In this document: positions 33,697 through 46,554 of the stretch, piece by piece
How positions within the stretch are numbered: the stretch's first letter is position 1
How the letters are laid out: each line of letters opens with the position of its first letter
NCBI GenBank assembly: GCA_963752345.1
Contig: CAVVYA010000015.1
Location: 434,001 to 498,000 of the forward strand
Direction: 5' to 3'
DNA: 64,000 nt
DNA from: CAVVYA01 sp963752345
GTDB taxonomy: Bacteria; Pseudomonadota; Alphaproteobacteria; SMXQ01
The notes under the pieces: generated by a model
Databases searched by the model: none
Told to the model about the DNA's origin: nothing
Seen by the model: the letters and a program-made list of their open reading frames with translations, nothing else
Position numbers and translations under genes: made by a program

Positions 33697-33711
33697 GAAC
33701 AGGCCCGGAAC
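33697..33711. promoter_or_regulatory. SOS box (LexA site) of recA
   Basis: GAACAGGCCCGGAAC equals GAAC-N7-GAAC, the alphaproteobacterial LexA operator (reverse complement GTTC-N7-GTTC). It is 120 bases before the recA start. The right end of element B and its target duplication lie just upstream, so any longer upstream control is displaced, while the LexA site is intact. Confidence 0.75.
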
Positions 33712-33830
33712 ATTTCAGGAATAACCCAACGATCTGAAAGCTTTAACATCTCCCTTGCCAACCAGAACAAAACGTGAATAGATGGCGTCATTGCGCCGCT
33801 GAGGGCGCTATGGAATAAGGAGGGCTCGTC

Positions 33831-34918
<1,088 letters not shown>

Positions 34919-35696
34919 CCGATCGCCGGGCACTCCCGCCACGCGGCGGCCTGTCGGCCCATCCGGGCGGCGGCGGTGCGGCGCGATCCTCTCTTCGCCG
35001 CGCGTCGGCCCGACTGGCGGCGGAGCTGTCGACTCGCCGCTGCTGCCGATCGCGTCGGCCGCGAGAGTCGCGGCACGGCGATCCGTCCAGCGTCTCGCCA
35101 GCCGGTCGCGCGGACCGCGGCTTCGCCTCGGGTCTTCCGCGTCGCGCGCGCTAGCGTCCGATCATGCGCCGCCGATCTCGAATGCCGGCCTGTCGATCCG
35201 CCGCGCGCGACCGCTCGGCGGCATGTCGAGCGCCGGCGGCCGAGGTCGATCCGCGGCGATCAGCCGTGCCGGTGCGAGCAGCCTCGGGCCACCCACACGC
35301 CATGGTCGCCGAGCGCCGATCGCGCCAGCAGGCAGATGACGTCGGCGAGCTGCCCATGCCGGGCACATCCAGCCTCGCACGATGGCCGTACGTCGAGCCG
35401 TTGCGCCGCCGCTCCGGTCGGGCGCGCGGCCGGCAGTGCCGGGATCGACAGTGCGAGCGACAGCAGCACGGCGTCAGGCCATGCGCCCGGCCTCTCTGGC
35501 GGAGATCGCCGTTCGACGCAGGCCGATCGGCCGGCGACATTGCCTGGGTCGCGCACTGCGTCGGCGGCAGCCGCGGCCGGCCTGCACGTGCCGGCGCGCC
35601 ACTTCTGGACAGCGCGGCCGCCCGCGCGTAGAAGCGGGTCCGGCGGCCCGGGCTCGGCGTGCCCTTTGCCGGCTGATTCGACCTATTGAGCAGGCC
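34919..35696. other. Unassigned high-GC region between recA and alaS
   Basis: About 780 bases with no frame I can recognise. It has the same CG-rich, indel-prone look as recA and alaS around it. On the minus strand a hydrophobic stretch AVLLSLALSIPALPAA near 35440 would fit a signal peptide of a small secreted protein, but no family match is possible. A heavily frameshifted gene or plain intergenic DNA cannot be told apart. Confidence 0.4.
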
Positions 35697-38417
<2,721 letters not shown>

Positions 38418-38479
38418 GGCGACCAGAGCCGGTCAAACTCGTCGTCAAAGGCTCGCCGCCACACGTCGCTATTCCTCTC

Positions 38480-38765
38480 CCAACTCGTCATGGCCGAACC
38501 TCGATCGACTCGATCGGGCCATCTCAGGCAGAGGTTCGTATCAAGCCGGCATCATCTCAATTCGTCACCCCGGGCTTGATCCGGGGTCCATTGGTCCATA
38601 GCAGGCGCTCGAGCGCCAGTTTCGTCTCATGGATGCCGGATCAAGTCCGGCATGACGAAGTTTTTGACGGGCACGTTGAAGCACGCCGGTCTGAGAGGGC
38701 CCGATCGAGTTGGGCCATGACGAATCGGCATATGAGCGACCTGCCAAGGCCGGGCCATGACGTCA
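38480..38765. repeat. Cluster of REP-like palindromes after alaS
   Basis: Several short palindromes with CGTCATG/CATGACG edges: a GGCC-type one near 38487-38523, CCCCGG-GCTTGA-TCCGGGG near 38570-38587, ATGCCGGA-TCAAG-TCCGGCAT at 38633-38653 and a GGCCC-type one near 38700. They are the bacterial interspersed-palindrome type common in alphaproteobacterial spacers. No gene is seen in 38418-38860. Confidence 0.7.
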
Positions 38766-38798
38766 AAGGACGTTGGCCATTGTGTTCGACGTGCTCAA

Positions 38799-38850
38799 AC
38801 AAAAACCCGCGGGAGCGATCCCGCGGGGGTTTTTGTTTGCGCCTCGATCC
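38799..38850. terminator. Bidirectional terminator, left copy
   Basis: AAAAACCCGCGGGA-GCGA-TCCCGCGGGGGTTTTT, with T runs on both sides, followed by GTTTGCGCCTCGATC. It is nearly identical to 44415-44463. It terminates tetR on the minus strand and can stop read-through from alaS. Confidence 0.9.
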
Positions 38851-38860
38851 CGGCGGTTTG

Positions 38861-39488
38861 TTAGCGGCGTCTGTAATGCCCGAGGAACATCTGAACCGCC
38901 TCCTCGATCACATCCTCGGCCCGCACCGGAAGGCTTTCGTGGCCCAGCATCCAGGGCCACAGAACGAACTGGTTGAGCATCCCCGCGAACTGGTTCGCCG
39001 CCGAGAATCGGGTTCTGGCAATCGAGGACGCCCACGGTCGTCAAATGCGTGAGGTAGCGGGCAAAGCGCTCCATTTGAGGCTCGATGACAGCCGCGAAGG
39101 CTTCGCCGATCCAGGGGAACTGACGCGAGTCGGCGACCACCATGCGGAAGAACCCGAGATAGCCGGGGCGCCGGTGGAGATCGAAGATCGCCCGCGCGAT
39201 TAATCGCAGCACATCTTGGACCTCACCGCGGGTTTCGATGCCCGGCGGCAGCATGTCCGCGAACTGGTCGGAGACCTCCACAAGCATCTCCCGGAAGATT
39301 TCTTCCTTGCTGGAGAACTGGTTGTAGAGCGTGCGCCGCGCGACGCCGGCCGCCGCGGCCAGTTCGTCCATGCTGACGGCGCCAAAGCCGCGTTCGAGGA
39401 AAAGGCGCTGAGCGGCTTCCACGATGGCCTGCCGCGAACCGCCCCGAGAGTTCGGGACGGCTTTCTCTGACGCTTTTTGAAGTTTCAT
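38861..39488 (-). pseudogene. TetR-family regulator of the RND efflux operon, one-base frameshift
   Basis: About 208 residues after repair. The helix-turn-helix is REAIVEAAQRLF-like: QAIVEAAQRLFLERGFGAVS, MDELAAAAGVARRTLYNQFS, SKEEIFREMLVEV. The C-terminal half (QFADMLPPGIETRGEVQDVL; RPGYLGFFRMVVADSRQFP) is of the AcrR/YfiR-like class. An extra G near 38997 (CTC-G-GCG) shifts the end; the correct frame reads NQFAGMLNQFVLWPWMLGHE and stops at 38861. It is divergent from the efflux genes with paired palindromes between, so it is probably their repressor. Confidence 0.8.
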
Positions 39489-39501
39489 GAAAAATTCCTC
39501 T

Positions 39502-39517
39502 TGCACTCAGTAGTGCA
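39502..39517. promoter_or_regulatory. TetR-type operator, copy 1
   Basis: TGCACTCAGTAGTGCA, a perfect palindrome with six-base arms, 14 bases upstream of the tetR start. A related site lies at 39541. Binding by the adjacent TetR protein is inferred. Confidence 0.6.
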
Positions 39518-39540
39518 TCCTGTTACACCTGCCAGCATGA

Positions 39541-39556
39541 TACACTTTATAGTGCA
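39541..39556. promoter_or_regulatory. TetR-type operator, copy 2
   Basis: TACACTTTATAGTGCA has the same arms as the first site with one mismatch. A further palindrome TGCATATATATGCA overlaps its right edge. Centre-to-centre spacing is 39 bases. It lies between tetR and the efflux operon start at 39655. Confidence 0.55.
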
Positions 39557-39654
39557 TATATATGCAATTTAGCGTGCAAATCAAGCGTCTTGAAGGGAGG
39601 CCTGATCGGCGTGGCCTCCTCGGTTCCACAAAACCCCTTTTCGGAGATCGTGCC

Positions 39655-40728
39655 ATGTTCAAAACACCTGTCTACGCAGCCCTCCTCATCAGCACCGCGC
39701 TCGTCGGCTGCAGCGAGCCGGAATCCTCCGCCCCGGAGGCGCGGCCGGTCCGCACCATCATGGCCGAACGGAGCGCGGCAGGAGACATCGTCTCGCTGAC
39801 CGGCCAGGTTCGCGCCAAGGACCAAGCCAGTATCGCCTTCCGCATCGGCGGGCGCATCGTCGAGCGGCGGGTGAATGTGGGGGATCAAGTCAGCGCAGGC
39901 CAGGTCGTGGCCCGGCTCGACCCGCAGAACGAGGAGAACGCTTTACAGGCTGCCGAAGCCAAGCTGACCGCGCAGCTCGCTTTCCTGACCCAGGCTCGCC
40001 TGACCTTTGGGCGGCAGCAGGCGCTCTTGAAGGATGGCTGGACGACCCGCGCCAGATTCGACGAGGCAGAGCAAACGCTCCGGGCCGCCGAAGCGGAGGT
40101 CGAGGCCGCTCGCGCGCAGCTGCGGATGGCGCGCGACCAGCTGAGCTACACGGTGCTGGTGGTCGATGGCCCGGGCGTCATCGCGGCAGTCGGCGCCGAG
40201 GCAGGCGAAGTGGTCCCCGCTGGGCAGATGGTTGTCCAGGTGGCGCGCGAGGGCGGCCGCGACGCCGTGTTCGACGTGCCGCGCCAACTCATCCTGACGG
40301 CGCCGCGCAACCCGATCGTGGAGGTCGCGCTCGCCGACGACCCCACCGTGACGGCGAGCGGGCAGGTCCGGGAAGTGGCCCCCCAGGCGGATCTCGCGAC
40401 CCGCACATTCCTGGTCAAGGTCGGCATCACAAATCCGCCGGAGAGCATGCGGTTGGGATCCACGGTCACCGGCCGTATCCAGATGGCAGCGCCATCCGGC
40501 GTGGAGGTTCCGGCGAGCGCACTGACGGCAGCGGACGGGCAGCCGGCGGTGTGGATCGTCGATCCGCAGAGTCAAACCGTGTCGCTGCGCAACGTCGACG
40601 TGCTGCGCTTCGATCCGGCCAGCGCCGTGATCTCCCAGGGCCTGAATGCGGGCGATATCGTGGTCACGGCCGGGGTGCAGGCATTGCGGCCCGGACAGCA
40701 GGTGCAGCTTCTCGGAGGTGTGCGATGA
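39655..40728 (+). CDS. RND efflux periplasmic adaptor lipoprotein
   Basis: A 357-residue membrane fusion protein. The signal peptide ends in LVGCS (lipobox). The lipoyl/hairpin part has LTGQVRAKDQASIAFRIGGR, ERRVNVGDQVSAGQVVARLD and a coiled hairpin from EAKLTAQLAFLTQARLTFGR to LRMARDQLSYTVLVVDGPGV. The beta-barrel and membrane-proximal parts follow (NPIVEVALADDPTVTASGQV; VPASALTAADGQPAVWIVDP). It bridges the RND pump to an outer-membrane channel; no channel gene is present here. The stop overlaps the next start in ATGA. Confidence 0.93.
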   Translation: MFKTPVYAALLISTALVGCSEPESSAPEARPVRTIMAERSAAGDIVSLTGQVRAKDQASIAFRIGGRIVERRVNVGDQVSAGQVVARLDPQNEENALQAAEAKLTAQLAFLTQARLTFGRQQALLKDGWTTRARFDEAEQTLRAAEAEVEAARAQLRMARDQLSYTVLVVDGPGVIAAVGAEAGEVVPAGQMVVQVAREGGRDAVFDVPRQLILTAPRNPIVEVALADDPTVTASGQVREVAPQADLATRTFLVKVGITNPPESMRLGSTVTGRIQMAAPSGVEVPASALTAADGQPAVWIVDPQSQTVSLRNVDVLRFDPASAVISQGLNAGDIVVTAGVQALRPGQQVQLLGGVR

Positions 40729-43700
40729 CGCGCTTCAACCTCTCGGAATGGGCGATCCGTCACCGTTCGCTCGTGACCTATTTCATGCTCGTCATCGTCA
40801 TCGCCGGGGTCGCGTCGTACTTTAAGCTCGGGCGGAGCGAGGATCCGGACTTCACGATCAAGACCATGGTGGTGCACGCCGCATGGCCCGGCGCCACCGT
40901 GGGCGACACGCTCGAACAGATCACCGACCGGCTCGAGCGCAAGCTCCAGGAGACACCGAACCTGGATTACCTGAAGAGCTATACGACCGCGGGCGAGGCC
41001 ACGATCTTCGTCTACCTGAAAAACTCGACGCCGCCGGAGCAGGTGCCGGATATCTGGTACCAGGTGCGCAAGAAGGTCGGCGATATCCGCAACACGCTGC
41101 CGCAAGGGATCGTCGGGCCGGGCTTCAACGACGAGTTCGGCGATACCTACGGCATCGTCTACGGCTTCACCGCGGACGGGTTCACGCACCGCGATCTGCG
41201 GGACTATGTCGAGGACGTCCGCAAGCAGCTCCTCCAGCTGTCGGACATATCGAAAATAGACATGCTCGGCGCCCAGGACGAACGCGTCTACGTCGAATTC
41301 TCGACCGAGCAGCTGGCCGGCCTTGGCGTCGACCGCGCGGCGCTGATCGCCGCCTTGCAGGCCCAGAATGCCGTCACGCCTGCCGGCGTGGTTCAGACCG
41401 GGGACGAGAAGATCCTCATCCGGGTCTCCGGCGCGTTCCAGTCGGAGCAGGACGTCCTCGCCGTCAACTTCGTCGCGAACGGCCGGATCATCCGCCTGGG
41501 TGACATCGCGCGCGTGACACGTGGGCCCGCCGATCCGGCGCAGCCGATATTCCGCGTCAACGGGAGGGACGCCATCGGGCTCGCCATCGCCATGCGCAAG
41601 GGCGGCGATGTGCTGACCCTCGGCCACGAAGTCGAGCGGGCGATGGCGGACATCGTCGTGGACTTGCCGGTCGGGATCGACGCGAAGCTCGTCGCCGACC
41701 AGCCGGTGACCGTCGAGCACGCGGTGGACGAATTCATGAAAGCGCTATGGGAGGCCGTCGCCATCGTCCTGGCGGTCAGCTTGATCAGCCTCGGCCTGCG
41801 GGCGGGCGCCGTCGTGGCCCTCGCGATCCCGCTCGTGCTCGCCGCGGTCTTCGTCGCGATGAGCGTTTTCGGGATCGACCTTCAGCGCATCTCACTCGGC
41901 GCCCTCATCATCGCCCTGGGGCTGCTTGTCGACGATGCCATGATCACGGTCGAGACGATGGTCACGCGGCTCGAGCATGGCGACGACAAGGAGCACGCCG
42001 CCACCTTCGCCTATAGCTCGACCGCTTTTCCGATGCTGACCGGCACCCTGGTCACGGTCGCGGGGTTCGTCCCCATCGGCTTCGCCATGAGTGCCGCAGG
42101 CGAGTACACCTTCTCGATTTTCGCCGTCGTCGCCATCGCGCTGATCGCGTCGTGGGTCGTCGCGGTTCTGTTCACGCCGTTGCTCGGCGTCTGGATCCTT
42201 AAAAAGCCCAAGGCGGTGCACTCGGGGGAGCCCGGTCCGATTATGCGCGCGTTCCGCCGCTGCCTCGTGTTGGCGATGCGGGCACGCTGGGCCACGGTCC
42301 TTCTCACGGTGGGCCTGTTTGGAGCGTCGCTCTACGGCACGCAATTCGTCCCGCAGCAGTTTTTCCCGTCATCCGACCGCCCTGAGCTGATCGTGGATCT
42401 GAATCTGCCGCAGAACAGCTCGATCTACGCGACGCGCGACATCTCGGCTCGGTTCGACCAACTTCTGACGGGTGACCGGGACGTGGACCACTGGAGCACC
42501 TATGTCGGACAAGGCGCCGTCCGGTTCTACCTGCCGCTGGATGTGCAGCTTCCGAACGATTTTTTCGCGCAAGCGGTGGTGGTCACCAAGGGTTTGCAAG
42601 AGCGCGAGCGGGTGAAGGCGAGGCTTGAGCAGGCACTGAAGGCCGAATTCCCGAGCATCGTCGGCCGGGTCTACCCGCTGGAGCTCGGTCCTCCCGTGGG
42701 ATGGCCGCTCCAATACCGCGTGCGCGGACCGGAGCCTGACCAGGTGCGCGATATCGCGTTCAAGGTCGCGCAGGTCGTCGGGGCAGAACCCGCGGTCCAG
42801 AAGGTCAATTACAACTGGAGCGAACCGGCTCGCACCATGCGGATCCGGATCGACCAGGACGAGGCGCGCCTTCTCGGCCTGAGTTCGGAGGAGGTCTCCC
42901 AGGCGCTGAACACGGTGGTGTCCGGCGTCACGTCCACCCAGATCCGGAGCGGGATCTACCTCGTTGACGTGGTTGTCCGGGCGGTCGACGAGCAGCGCAT
43001 GTCGCTCTCGGCGATCCGGACGCTTCAGGTGCCGCTGCCCAACGGGCGGACCGTACCCCTGAGCCAGATCGCCTCCGTCGAATATGGCCAGGAGTATCCG
43101 CTCGTCTGGCGGCGCGACCGGAAACCCACGCTGACCGTGCGCGCCGACGTCGCGGCCGGCACCCAGCCGGCGACGGTCGTACACGCGCTGGCGCCCAAGA
43201 TCGCCGAGTTGAACGCCGGATTGCCGGCCGGGTATCATGTCGATCTCGGTGGCACGGTAGAGGAGAGCGCCAAGGCGGAGGACTCCGTCATGGCTGTCGT
43301 GCCGCTGATGCTCGTGATCAGCCTGACCGTCCTGATGTTCCAGCTGCAGGGCTTCAGTCGGCTGTTCCTGGTGCTCAGCGTTGCTCCGCTCGGGCTCATC
43401 GGGGTCGTCGGCGCCCTCCTCGTGGCCGGCAAACCGCTCGGGTTCGTCGCGCTCCTGGGCGTGCTCGCGCTCACCGGCATGATCGCTCGCAACTCGGTGA
43501 TTCTCATCGACCAGATCGAGACGGAGAAGGCGCAGGGGCGCCATCCGTGGGACGCGGTCATCGAGGCGACGATGCACCGCTTCCGCCCGATCCTGCTCAC
43601 CGCAGCCGCCGCCATCCTCGGCATGATCCCGATCGCGCCGACGATCTTCTGGGGACCGATGGCTTACGCAATCATGGGCGGCCTCGCGGTCGCGACACTC

Positions 43701-43835
43701 CTGACGCTGGTGTTCCTCCCGGCGCTGTACGTCGCGTGGTTCCGGATCAAGACCCCGCATTCGGACCCCGTGGTCGCCACCGGTGACGCGGTTGGAGAAG
43801 CCTCTGTCATGGCGATCACGTCGCCTGCGAGATAG
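40725..43835 (+). CDS. RND multidrug/metal efflux transporter (AcrB/MdtB-like)
   Basis: A 1036-residue inner-membrane pump with 12 helices and two large periplasmic loops. It starts FNLSEWAIRHRSLVTYFMLV. Helix 4-like segment ISLGALIIALGLLVDDAMIT carries the paired acidic residues of the proton relay, and GFVALLGVLALTGMIARNSV is the equivalent late helix. The porter region has DPDFTIKTMVVHAAWPGATV and LEQITDRLERKLQETPNLDY. The type is the HAE1/MexF-like group common in proteobacteria; substrate is unknown. It forms an operon with the adaptor (ATGA overlap) and a 152-residue unknown. Confidence 0.93.
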   Translation: MTRFNLSEWAIRHRSLVTYFMLVIVIAGVASYFKLGRSEDPDFTIKTMVVHAAWPGATVGDTLEQITDRLERKLQETPNLDYLKSYTTAGEATIFVYLKNSTPPEQVPDIWYQVRKKVGDIRNTLPQGIVGPGFNDEFGDTYGIVYGFTADGFTHRDLRDYVEDVRKQLLQLSDISKIDMLGAQDERVYVEFSTEQLAGLGVDRAALIAALQAQNAVTPAGVVQTGDEKILIRVSGAFQSEQDVLAVNFVANGRIIRLGDIARVTRGPADPAQPIFRVNGRDAIGLAIAMRKGGDVLTLGHEVERAMADIVVDLPVGIDAKLVADQPVTVEHAVDEFMKALWEAVAIVLAVSLISLGLRAGAVVALAIPLVLAAVFVAMSVFGIDLQRISLGALIIALGLLVDDAMITVETMVTRLEHGDDKEHAATFAYSSTAFPMLTGTLVTVAGFVPIGFAMSAAGEYTFSIFAVVAIALIASWVVAVLFTPLLGVWILKKPKAVHSGEPGPIMRAFRRCLVLAMRARWATVLLTVGLFGASLYGTQFVPQQFFPSSDRPELIVDLNLPQNSSIYATRDISARFDQLLTGDRDVDHWSTYVGQGAVRFYLPLDVQLPNDFFAQAVVVTKGLQERERVKARLEQALKAEFPSIVGRVYPLELGPPVGWPLQYRVRGPEPDQVRDIAFKVAQVVGAEPAVQKVNYNWSEPARTMRIRIDQDEARLLGLSSEEVSQALNTVVSGVTSTQIRSGIYLVDVVVRAVDEQRMSLSAIRTLQVPLPNGRTVPLSQIASVEYGQEYPLVWRRDRKPTLTVRADVAAGTQPATVVHALAPKIAELNAGLPAGYHVDLGGTVEESAKAEDSVMAVVPLMLVISLTVLMFQLQGFSRLFLVLSVAPLGLIGVVGALLVAGKPLGFVALLGVLALTGMIARNSVILIDQIETEKAQGRHPWDAVIEATMHRFRPILLTAAAAILGMIPIAPTIFWGPMAYAIMGGLAVATLLTLVFLPALYVAWFRIKTPHSDPVVATGDAVGEASVMAITSPAR

Positions 43836-43856
43836 CGGGTTGAGAAGGCGGACATC

Positions 43857-44315
43857 ATGGAACTCCCCTATATCATGGCGATTTCGGCGCTCACCGGTTC
43901 AGTGCTCGCCGGGCTGACTTCAGGCATCATCCAGTGGTTGAGCGTGCGCTCGCAGGTGCGCGCCGGCCGCCTTGCCGGAGACCTGGCCCGACGCCAAGAC
44001 CTGTTCGAGGCTTTTATCGTCGCCGCATCGAAAGCCTACGGCGACGCGGTGACGAACAGTGAGCCGGACATGGCAGAAATAGCTGAGTTGTATGCCCTGG
44101 TTAGTCGAATGCGAGTTCTTTGCGCGCCGAAAACCGTTCGATGCGCCGACAGGGTCTTGCGCCTGATCGTCGACACCTATTTCACCCCGAACAGCACGGT
44201 GCGCGATCTGCGAGAGTTGGTCAACAAGGGGGCAGGAATCGACCCGCTCAAGGAGTTCAGCGATGTGGCGCGAGAAGAACTGCACGCACCCTACCGTCAC
44301 GTCGTGGCCAATTGA
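43857..44315 (+). CDS. Small membrane-anchored unknown in the efflux operon
   Basis: A 152-residue protein with one N-terminal membrane helix (MAISALTGSVLAGLTSGIIQ) and a helical soluble part: QDLFEAFIVAASKAYGDAVT, IAELYALVSRMRVLCAPKTV and VRCADRVLRLIVDTYFTPNS. It follows the pump gene after 21 bases and ends before the right-hand terminator, so it is the last gene of the cassette. Such proteins near RND pumps are hypothetical; an accessory or sensor role is only a guess. Confidence 0.75.
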   Translation: MELPYIMAISALTGSVLAGLTSGIIQWLSVRSQVRAGRLAGDLARRQDLFEAFIVAASKAYGDAVTNSEPDMAEIAELYALVSRMRVLCAPKTVRCADRVLRLIVDTYFTPNSTVRDLRELVNKGAGIDPLKEFSDVAREELHAPYRHVVAN

Positions 44316-44414
44316 GAGCCCCGGCTGGAAGTCGACGCGTAAATCCGAATCGCATCACCGTTACTTGATTTCGACGCTAGCGCGCATGTCTGCCACATCG
44401 TCGCCTATCTAAAT

Positions 44415-44463
44415 AAAAACCCCGCGGGAGCGATCCCGCGGGGTTTTTGTTTGCGCCTCGATC
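44415..44463. terminator. Bidirectional terminator, right copy
   Basis: AAAAACCCCGCGGGA-GCGA-TCCCGCGGGGTTTTT followed by GTTTGCGCCTCGATC. It serves icd on the minus strand and the efflux operon on the plus strand. About 50 bases are nearly the same as at 38799-38850. Confidence 0.9.
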
Positions 44464-44471
44464 TCGGAGGC

Positions 44472-45692
44472 TTACGCCGTCGCCAGCGCCGCCTTGAGAT
44501 TCTGGTCGATCTTGTCGAGGAACTGGTTGGTGGTCATCCACTTCTGCTCGGGGCCGATGAGCAGGGCGAGGTCCTTCGTCATGTGGCCGGCCTCGACCGT
44601 CTCGATGCAGACGCGCTCCAGCGTGTCGGCGAACTTGACCACGTCCGGCGTGCCGTCGAATTCGCCGCGGTATTTCAGGCCGCGGGTCCAGGCGAAGATC
44701 GAGGCGATCGGGTTGGTCGAGGTCTCGCGGCCCTTCTGGTATTCGCGGTAGTGGCGCGTCACCGTGCCGTGCGCGGCTTCCGCTTCCACCGTCTTGCCGT
44801 CGGGCGACAGCAGCACCGAGGTCATCAGGCCGAGCGAGCCGAAGCCCTGGGCCACCGAATCCGACTGCACGTCGCCGTCGTAATTCTTGCAGGCCCAGAC
44901 GAAGCCGCCGTTCCACTTCATCGAGGAGGCGACCATGTCGTCGATCAGGCGATGCTCGTAGGTGATGCCGAGCTTGTCGAACTTGCCCTGGAATTCCTTG
45001 TCGAAGACATCCTGGAACACGTCCTTGAAGAAGCCGTCGTAGGCCTTGAGGATGGTGTTCTTGGTCGAGAGATACACCGGCCACTTCTTGGCGATGCCGT
45101 AGTTGAAGCAGGCGCGCGCGAAGCCGCGGATCGAGTCTTCCAGGTTGTACATCGCCATGGCGACGCCGGCGCCGGGGAAGCTGAACACGTCCTTCTCGAT
45201 CGCCGGGCCGCCGTCGGCCGGCACGAACTTGATGGTGAGCTTGCCCTTGCCCGGCACCTTGAAGTCGGTCGCGCGATACTGGTCGCCGAAGGCGTGACGG
45301 CCGATGACGATCGGCTTGGTCCAGCCCGGCACCAGGCGCGGCACGTTCTTGCAGATGATCGGCTCGCGGAACACGGTGCCGTCGAGGATGTTGCGGATCG
45401 TGCCGTTGGGCGACTTCCACATTTCCTTGAGGTTGAATTCCTTCACCCGCGCCTCGTCCGGGGTGATGGTGGCGCACTTGACGCCGACGCCGAACTTCTT
45501 GATCGCTTCGGCGGATTCGACGGTGACCTTGTCGCCGGTCTGGTCGCGGTATTCGATGCCGAGATCGTAATAGCGCAGGTCGATGTCGAGATACGGCAGG
45601 ATCAGCTTGTCTTTGATGAACTTCCAGATGATCCGCGTCATCTCGTCGCCGTCGAGTTCGACGACCGGAGTCTTGACCTTGATCTTGGCCAT
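44472..45692 (-). CDS. icd: NADP-dependent isocitrate dehydrogenase
   Basis: A 406-residue enzyme of the monomeric-size, eukaryote-like NADP-IDH class: isocitrate to 2-oxoglutarate and CO2 in the TCA cycle. It starts MAKIKVKTPVVELDGDEMTR and has the substrate motif KSPNGTIRNILDGTVFREPI, then FGDQYRATDFKVPGKGKL, the metal-binding DDMVASSMKWNGGFVWACKN and the nucleotide site EAAHGTVTRHYREYQKGRET with STNPIASIFAWTRGL. All catalytic residues are in place. The frame is intact in contrast to recA and alaS. ATG 45692. Confidence 0.97.
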   Translation of the reverse strand: MAKIKVKTPVVELDGDEMTRIIWKFIKDKLILPYLDIDLRYYDLGIEYRDQTGDKVTVESAEAIKKFGVGVKCATITPDEARVKEFNLKEMWKSPNGTIRNILDGTVFREPIICKNVPRLVPGWTKPIVIGRHAFGDQYRATDFKVPGKGKLTIKFVPADGGPAIEKDVFSFPGAGVAMAMYNLEDSIRGFARACFNYGIAKKWPVYLSTKNTILKAYDGFFKDVFQDVFDKEFQGKFDKLGITYEHRLIDDMVASSMKWNGGFVWACKNYDGDVQSDSVAQGFGSLGLMTSVLLSPDGKTVEAEAAHGTVTRHYREYQKGRETSTNPIASIFAWTRGLKYRGEFDGTPDVVKFADTLERVCIETVEAGHMTKDLALLIGPEQKWMTTNQFLDKIDQNLKAALATA

Positions 45693-45907
45693 GGAGTGTC
45701 TGTCTCCCCTGAAACGCCGGCCCGAACCTGACCGGCCTGAAGTGCCGTGAGCGATGACCCTTCCGGCGGCCCGGACGACGGCGGGTCGGCCAGGGCAGGA
45801 AGGGGCAGGCGGTGGCGGAAAATGTCGGGCGCACCTTAAAGATCCCGGCCCGCTTGTGCAAGCCGAGGCGACAGGTGCCGCCCATGACGGCGAGGGGCCC
45901 GGTCCGG

Positions 45908-46493
45908 CTAGATCCGGTCCGGGCGCTGGGGCAGGCCGGGTCCGGGCAACTGGGCGAGAATGGACGGTATGGCGGCGACGTCGTCGACCACGGTGATCAG
46001 GTGCGCCGTCTCGGGCCGGGCAAAGCCGCCTTCGATGACATGCTCCAAGAGGGCCCGGAACGGCTGCCAATAGCCGCGCGCTGTCGATCAGCAGGATCGG
46101 CTTGTCGTGCAGGCCGAGCTGGCGCCAGGTGATGATCTCGAACGCCTCGTCCAGGGTGCCGAGCCCGCCCGGCAGGATGGCGAAGGCGTCGGAGATCTCG
46201 AACATGCGGTGCTTGCGCGCATGCATGGTGTCGACGGCGATCAGTTCGGTCAGGCCGGCGTGGGCGAGCTCGACGGTCTTGAGCATGGTCGGAATGATGC
46301 CGATGGCCTTGCCGCCGGCGCCGAGCGTCGCGTCCGCCACCACGCCCATCAGGCCGACACGGCCGCCGCCGTAAACCAGGGTGATGTTCGCGCGCGCGAG
46401 CAGCTTGCCCAACGCGGTCGCCGTCGCGACATGGCGCGGGTCGCGCCCGGTGCTGGATCCGCAATAGACGCAAAGCGTGTTGATTCGGGCCAT
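45908..46493 (-). pseudogene. LOG-family protein (TIGR00730, cytokinin riboside phosphoribohydrolase-like), one-base frameshift
   Basis: About 194 residues after repair. MARINTLCVYCGSSTG leads to TLVYGGGRVGLMGVVADATL, MHARKHRMFEISDAFAILPG and GGLGTLDEAFEIITWRQLGL, the PGGxGT motif and Arg/Glu residues of the LOG family. An extra base near 46077 (GCG-C-GGC) shifts the end, which should read GYWQPFRALLEHVIEGGFAR and VVDDVAAIPSILAQLPG and stop at 45908. LOG proteins hydrolyse nucleoside monophosphates to free base and ribose-5-phosphate. As written the open frame runs on into icd, a false fusion. Confidence 0.85.
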
Positions 46494-46554
46494 GGATATC
46501 TCTCAGGGAGCGACAGTGTCGGGGTTATAGCGCCGGGGCGCGTGAAAGCAAGGC

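Noticed and set aside
38799..38863. TetR end reading RGANKNPRGIAPAG
   Set aside because: This is translation through the terminator after the frameshift; the corrected frame stops at 38861.
44472..46493. Apparent LOG-isocitrate dehydrogenase fusion of 673 residues
   Set aside because: A one-base insertion in the LOG gene removes its stop; the joined part between them is nonsense, and icd has its own normal start.
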